64,000 nt of DNA from Hydrogenophaga intermedia (GTDB lineage Bacteria; Pseudomonadota; Gammaproteobacteria; Burkholderiales; Burkholderiaceae_C): NCBI RefSeq assembly GCF_023715105.1, contig NZ_JAMBNO010000003.1, positions 124,001-188,000 of the forward strand. Direction: 5' to 3'. Of this stretch, positions 61,386-64,000 are shown in pieces. The notes under the pieces were generated by a model. It was not told the DNA's origin, searched no databases, and was given only the letters and a program-made list of their open reading frames with translations. The number at the start of each line of letters is the position of its first letter. The stretch's first letter is position 1. The position numbers and the translations under genes are program-made.

Positions 61386-62546
61386 TCAGCGCGCCCCGCG
61401 ACCGAGCAAACGGTCCGCGATGATGTTCCGCTGGATCTGGTTGGTCCCCTCGACGATCTGCAGGACCTTCGCGTCGCGGAAGTAGCGGTTGATGGGGTAT
61501 TCGTTGGAGATGCCGGCGGCGCCGAACAGTTGCACCGCATCGGTGGCCACCTTCATGGCGGCGTCGGTCGCGAAGCACTTGGACATGGCCGCGATGGATG
61601 CGAGCTGCTCGAGCGACACGCCTGCGTCCACCATCGCAGCCGCCTTGTAGACGAGGTTGCGCGCGGCCTCCGTCTGCATCGCCATGTCCGCCAGCATCCA
61701 GCGTACCCCCTGGAAATCGCTGACACGCTGGCCGAAAGCCTGCCGGTTCTGCACGAATTCCCGGGCGAGGTCGGTCGCCCCCTGCGCCAGCCCCACGCCG
61801 CGCGCGCCGATCAGCGGACGGCTCTTGTTGAATGTCTCCATCACGAGCTTGAAGCCCTTGCCGGGCTCGCCCAGCACGTTCTCACTCGGGACGAATGCAT
61901 CGTCGAGGAACAGCGCGCAAGCCGGCACGCCCCGCGCGCCCATCTTGTCTTCCCTACGTCCCACCACGAACCCTGGCGTTCCGCGCTCCACGATGAACAG
62001 GCCGATGCTCCCCGACCCCTTGCCTTTCTCGTCACCGACCCGAGCCGCCACCAGCACGAAGTCCGCGATGTGCGAGTTGGTGCACCAGATCTTGGAGCCG
62101 GTCAGCCGGAACCCGCCCGGTACTTCGGCTGCGCGCGTCCTGATGCCTGCCACATCGGACCCGCTCTGCGGCTCCGTGCTCGAGATGGCGCCACGCAATT
62201 CGCCGGCTGCCAGCCGCGGCAGGAAACGTTCGCGCTGCTCCTGCGTGCCTCCGGCGAGGATGGCGCCGAAAGGCACCCATTGCAGCAGCAGGAGGTAGGC
62301 CGTGTTGTAGCACGCGCGCCCGAGTTCCTCGATCGCGAGGCACGACGACACCATGCTGTTCGAGCCGCCGTACGCCTCGGGGAACGGCAGCGCGAAGAGG
62401 CCGAGCTCGCGCAGCAGGTCGAACATGTCCTGCGGGTACTCCGCAGTGCGGTCGATCTCGGCGGCGCGGGGCGCGACGCGTTCACGTGCGATACGGCGCA
62501 CGAGCTCGCGGATCTGCACCTGGTCTTCGGTCAACAGGAGGGACAC
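61386..62546 (-). CDS. Acyl-CoA dehydrogenase
   Basis: 386 residues from a GTG with AAAGGAA upstream. GAISSTEPQSGSDVAGI and KIWCTNSH mark the FAD domain, FGAAGISNEYPINRYFRDAK and VEGTNQIQRNII the C-terminal domain, with catalytic Glu kept. Convergent with the aromatic cluster, in an operon with a quinone oxidoreductase and a Bug gene. Of all dehydrogenases here this is the most standard short-chain type. Confidence 0.87.
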   Translation of the reverse strand: MSLLLTEDQVQIRELVRRIARERVAPRAAEIDRTAEYPQDMFDLLRELGLFALPFPEAYGGSNSMVSSCLAIEELGRACYNTAYLLLLQWVPFGAILAGGTQEQRERFLPRLAAGELRGAISSTEPQSGSDVAGIRTRAAEVPGGFRLTGSKIWCTNSHIADFVLVAARVGDEKGKGSGSIGLFIVERGTPGFVVGRREDKMGARGVPACALFLDDAFVPSENVLGEPGKGFKLVMETFNKSRPLIGARGVGLAQGATDLAREFVQNRQAFGQRVSDFQGVRWMLADMAMQTEAARNLVYKAAAMVDAGVSLEQLASIAAMSKCFATDAAMKVATDAVQLFGAAGISNEYPINRYFRDAKVLQIVEGTNQIQRNIIADRLLGRGAR

Positions 62547-62586
62547 CTGGATTCCTTTCTTTCCGTGAAAGCGCGGTTCCGCCAGC

Positions 62587-63570
62587 TCACGATGGCATCT
62601 CGAGCACGACGCGGCCGGTCGCCTGCCGTCCTTCGAGCAGCGCCAACGCGTCGCGGAACCGCGCCAGCGGAAAAGTCGCGCACACCCTCGGCCGCAGCTT
62701 GCCGTGCGCCGCGGCGTCCAGCATCCAGGCCCGGTAGGCTGCCCCCTCGTGTGGCCGGCGCTTGACATGTTCGAGCGCCCGTACGCCCACGATGCTGAAG
62801 CACTTGAGCAAGGGCTGGTTCGTCCTCACCTGGGGGATCTGTCCGCTGGCGAACCCCACCACGAGCAGACGCCCGCCCCAGGCAATGCAGCGCATGGATT
62901 GCTCGAAGACCTCGCCGCCCACCGTGTCGAGGATGACGTCCGCGCCTTCGCCGGCGGTGATCTCGAGCACCCGCTCCTTGAAGTTCTCACGGCGGTAGTC
63001 GATGCCGAAGTCCGCGCCCTCGCTGGCAGCGAGGGCCAGCCTGTCGGCACTGGACGCCGTGGCGATCACGCGCGCACCGAGGAACTTGCCAACCTGCACT
63101 GCTGCGAGGCCGACGCCACCCGCGGCCCCGTGCACCAGCAACGTCTCACCCGGCTGCAGGGTGGCGCGTTGCAGCAAGGCGTTCGTCGCCGTGGAGACTG
63201 CCACGACGAACGACGCAGCCTCGGCGAAAGTGAAGTCCTGTGGCACGCGCAGTAGTTCCTCCGCCGGTGCAATCGCCTCCTGCGCAAAGCAGCCATGCCA
63301 CGCGGTGAACATCACCCGGTCGCCCACGGCGTAGCCGGTGACGCCGTCGCCGACCTCGCTGATGCGGCCCGCCCCCTCCATGCCGGGCGTGAAGGGCAGC
63401 TGCGGCTTCACCTGGTACAGGTTCCGCGACATCAGCAGGTCGGGAAAATTGAGACCCGCCGCCTGCATCGCGATGCGCACCTGGCCGGCGGCCAGTGGTC
63501 GGCTCGGCAACTGCTCGAGCACCAGCGAATCCGGGCCGTCGTGGGTGCGGCAGACGACGGCGGTGTACAT
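62587..63570 (-). CDS. Zeta-crystallin-like NADPH:quinone oxidoreductase (MDR family)
   Basis: 327 residues. GLNFPDLLMSRNLYQ, PGMEGAGRISEVGDGV, and the NADPH site VHGAAGGVGLAAVQVGKFLGA are typical of quinone oxidoreductases; zinc-binding residues of alcohol dehydrogenases are absent. It may reduce an enone or act on an enoyl-CoA. Lies 40 bases upstream of the dehydrogenase in the same operon. Confidence 0.85.
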   Translation of the reverse strand: MYTAVVCRTHDGPDSLVLEQLPSRPLAAGQVRIAMQAAGLNFPDLLMSRNLYQVKPQLPFTPGMEGAGRISEVGDGVTGYAVGDRVMFTAWHGCFAQEAIAPAEELLRVPQDFTFAEAASFVVAVSTATNALLQRATLQPGETLLVHGAAGGVGLAAVQVGKFLGARVIATASSADRLALAASEGADFGIDYRRENFKERVLEITAGEGADVILDTVGGEVFEQSMRCIAWGGRLLVVGFASGQIPQVRTNQPLLKCFSIVGVRALEHVKRRPHEGAAYRAWMLDAAAHGKLRPRVCATFPLARFRDALALLEGRQATGRVVLEMPS

Positions 63571-63578
63571 GTGGCGGC

Positions 63579-64000
63579 TCAGTCGATCTTCACGGGGTTT
63601 GCCTTCACGATCTGCACCCACCTGCCCAGTTCGTCGCGCATGTACGTGCCGTATTGCGCCGATGGCATGTAGCGGGGCAGCGCGCCCTGCGCCGCGAACT
63701 TCTCCAGCAGTGCCTTGTCCTTCAGCGCGGCGGCGATCGCGGCATCCAGTTTCTGGATGATTTCCGGCTTGGTGCCGGCCGGTGCCATGATGCCCGACCA
63801 GGCGCCGACCTCCAGACCCTTGACCACCGCCTCTGACATGGTGGGCAGCTGCGGCAGCGTGTCCATGCGCTCCAGCGTGCCGACGGCAAGTCCGCGGATG
63901 CGGTCATCCTTGATCAGGGGGATCGCACCCGGTGCGGTGGCGAGGTAGAAGTGGACCTGGCCGCCGGCGAGGTCGGCCAGCGCCGGTGCCTCGCTGCGGT
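63579..64000 (-). CDS. Bug/TctC-type solute-binding protein, cut by window end
   Basis: Only the C-terminal 139 residues are present; the start lies beyond base 64000. Seen are GRLAVGTLER-type strand (RGLAVGTLERMD), LPTMSEAV, EVGAWSGIMAPAGTKPEIIQKLDAAI and a C-terminal RWVQIVKANPVKID, all in Bug proteins. It begins the operon with the quinone oxidoreductase and acyl-CoA dehydrogenase. Confidence 0.82.
   Translation of the reverse strand, partial: RSEAPALADLAGGQVHFYLATAPGAIPLIKDDRIRGLAVGTLERMDTLPQLPTMSEAVVKGLEVGAWSGIMAPAGTKPEIIQKLDAAIAAALKDKALLEKFAAQGALPRYMPSAQYGTYMRDELGRWVQIVKANPVKID

Noticed and set aside
1-64000. CRISPR arrays, tRNA or rRNA genes, riboswitches, phage or integrase genes
   Set aside because: No regular spaced repeats, no tRNA-like cloverleaf or rRNA sequence, and no integrase or phage structural gene was recognised on reading the window. 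A covariance-model search would settle the RNA question.

Overview
The window reads as a catabolic gene region from a high-GC betaproteobacterium, most likely Burkholderiales (Comamonadaceae-like). The inference rests on the GC-rich codon use, five Bug/TctC-type solute-binding protein genes (a family expanded in that order), and overlapping ATGA-coupled operons; no rRNA, tRNA or housekeeping marker is present to confirm it. Nearly every gene fits CoA-dependent breakdown of alicyclic or aromatic acids.

Layout. 1-1.8 kb: end of an unidentified gene, then a badH-like dehydrogenase and badI (ring-opening 2-ketocyclohexanecarboxyl-CoA hydrolase). 2-11.3 kb: an AraC regulator divergent from an operon of short leader ORF, SDR, KstD-like flavin dehydrogenase, NIPSNAP protein, SDR and a complete branched-chain-type ABC importer (livHMGF plus binding protein). 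11.3-13.4 kb: gene remnants and two decayed insertion sequences. 13.5-16.6 kb: Bug protein plus a second KstD-like/NIPSNAP pair. 16.6-22.3 kb, convergent: acyl-CoA dehydrogenase, MaoC hydratase, DUF35 protein, thiolase-like aldolase, CoA-transferase and a GntR regulator. 22.4-23.4 kb: remnants. 23.4-37.8 kb: one long minus-strand run of twelve genes (MFS, five acyl-CoA dehydrogenases, MmgE/PrpD, Bug, enoyl-CoA hydratase, MaoC, SDR, FadH-like reductase), i.e. a beta-oxidation operon. 37.9-45.1 kb: transglutaminase-like protein, atypical acyl-CoA ligase, atypical SDR, then a second thiolase-like/DUF35/acyl-CoA dehydrogenase/CoA-transferase module. 45.2-50.3 kb: UbiB-like kinase, MarR regulator and EmrAB-type efflux pump. 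50.3-61.4 kb: GntR regulator divergent from an aromatic-ring cluster (RidA, LigJ-like hydratase, LigB-type extradiol dioxygenase, phthalate-dioxygenase-like Rieske oxygenase, Bug, Pht4-like dehydrogenase, reductase, small ORF, three tandem RraA/aldolase-like genes, a Bug copy lacking its signal peptide). 61.4-64 kb: acyl-CoA dehydrogenase, quinone oxidoreductase and a cut-off Bug gene.

How the genes may work together (inference). A CoA-transferase or ligase activates an acid; an acyl-CoA dehydrogenase and MaoC hydratase place a hydroxyl on the beta carbon; the thiolase-like/DUF35 pair, which lacks the thiolase nucleophile, cleaves by retro-aldol and would leave a cyclic ketone if the hydroxylated carbon is in a ring; KstD-like enzymes then desaturate the ketone. 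BadH/BadI open a six-membered ring to a pimeloyl-CoA-type product and the long operon continues beta-oxidation.

Two sets of repeated regulatory sequences tie this together. A near-palindrome AATGGTTCAACCATT, of GntR/FadR half-site type, lies before both convergent operons beside the GntR gene. A second element, CTAACnnnTGTTAGACT, lies before badHI, before the long beta-oxidation operon and before the second aldolase module, which suggests one regulon whose regulator is outside the window.
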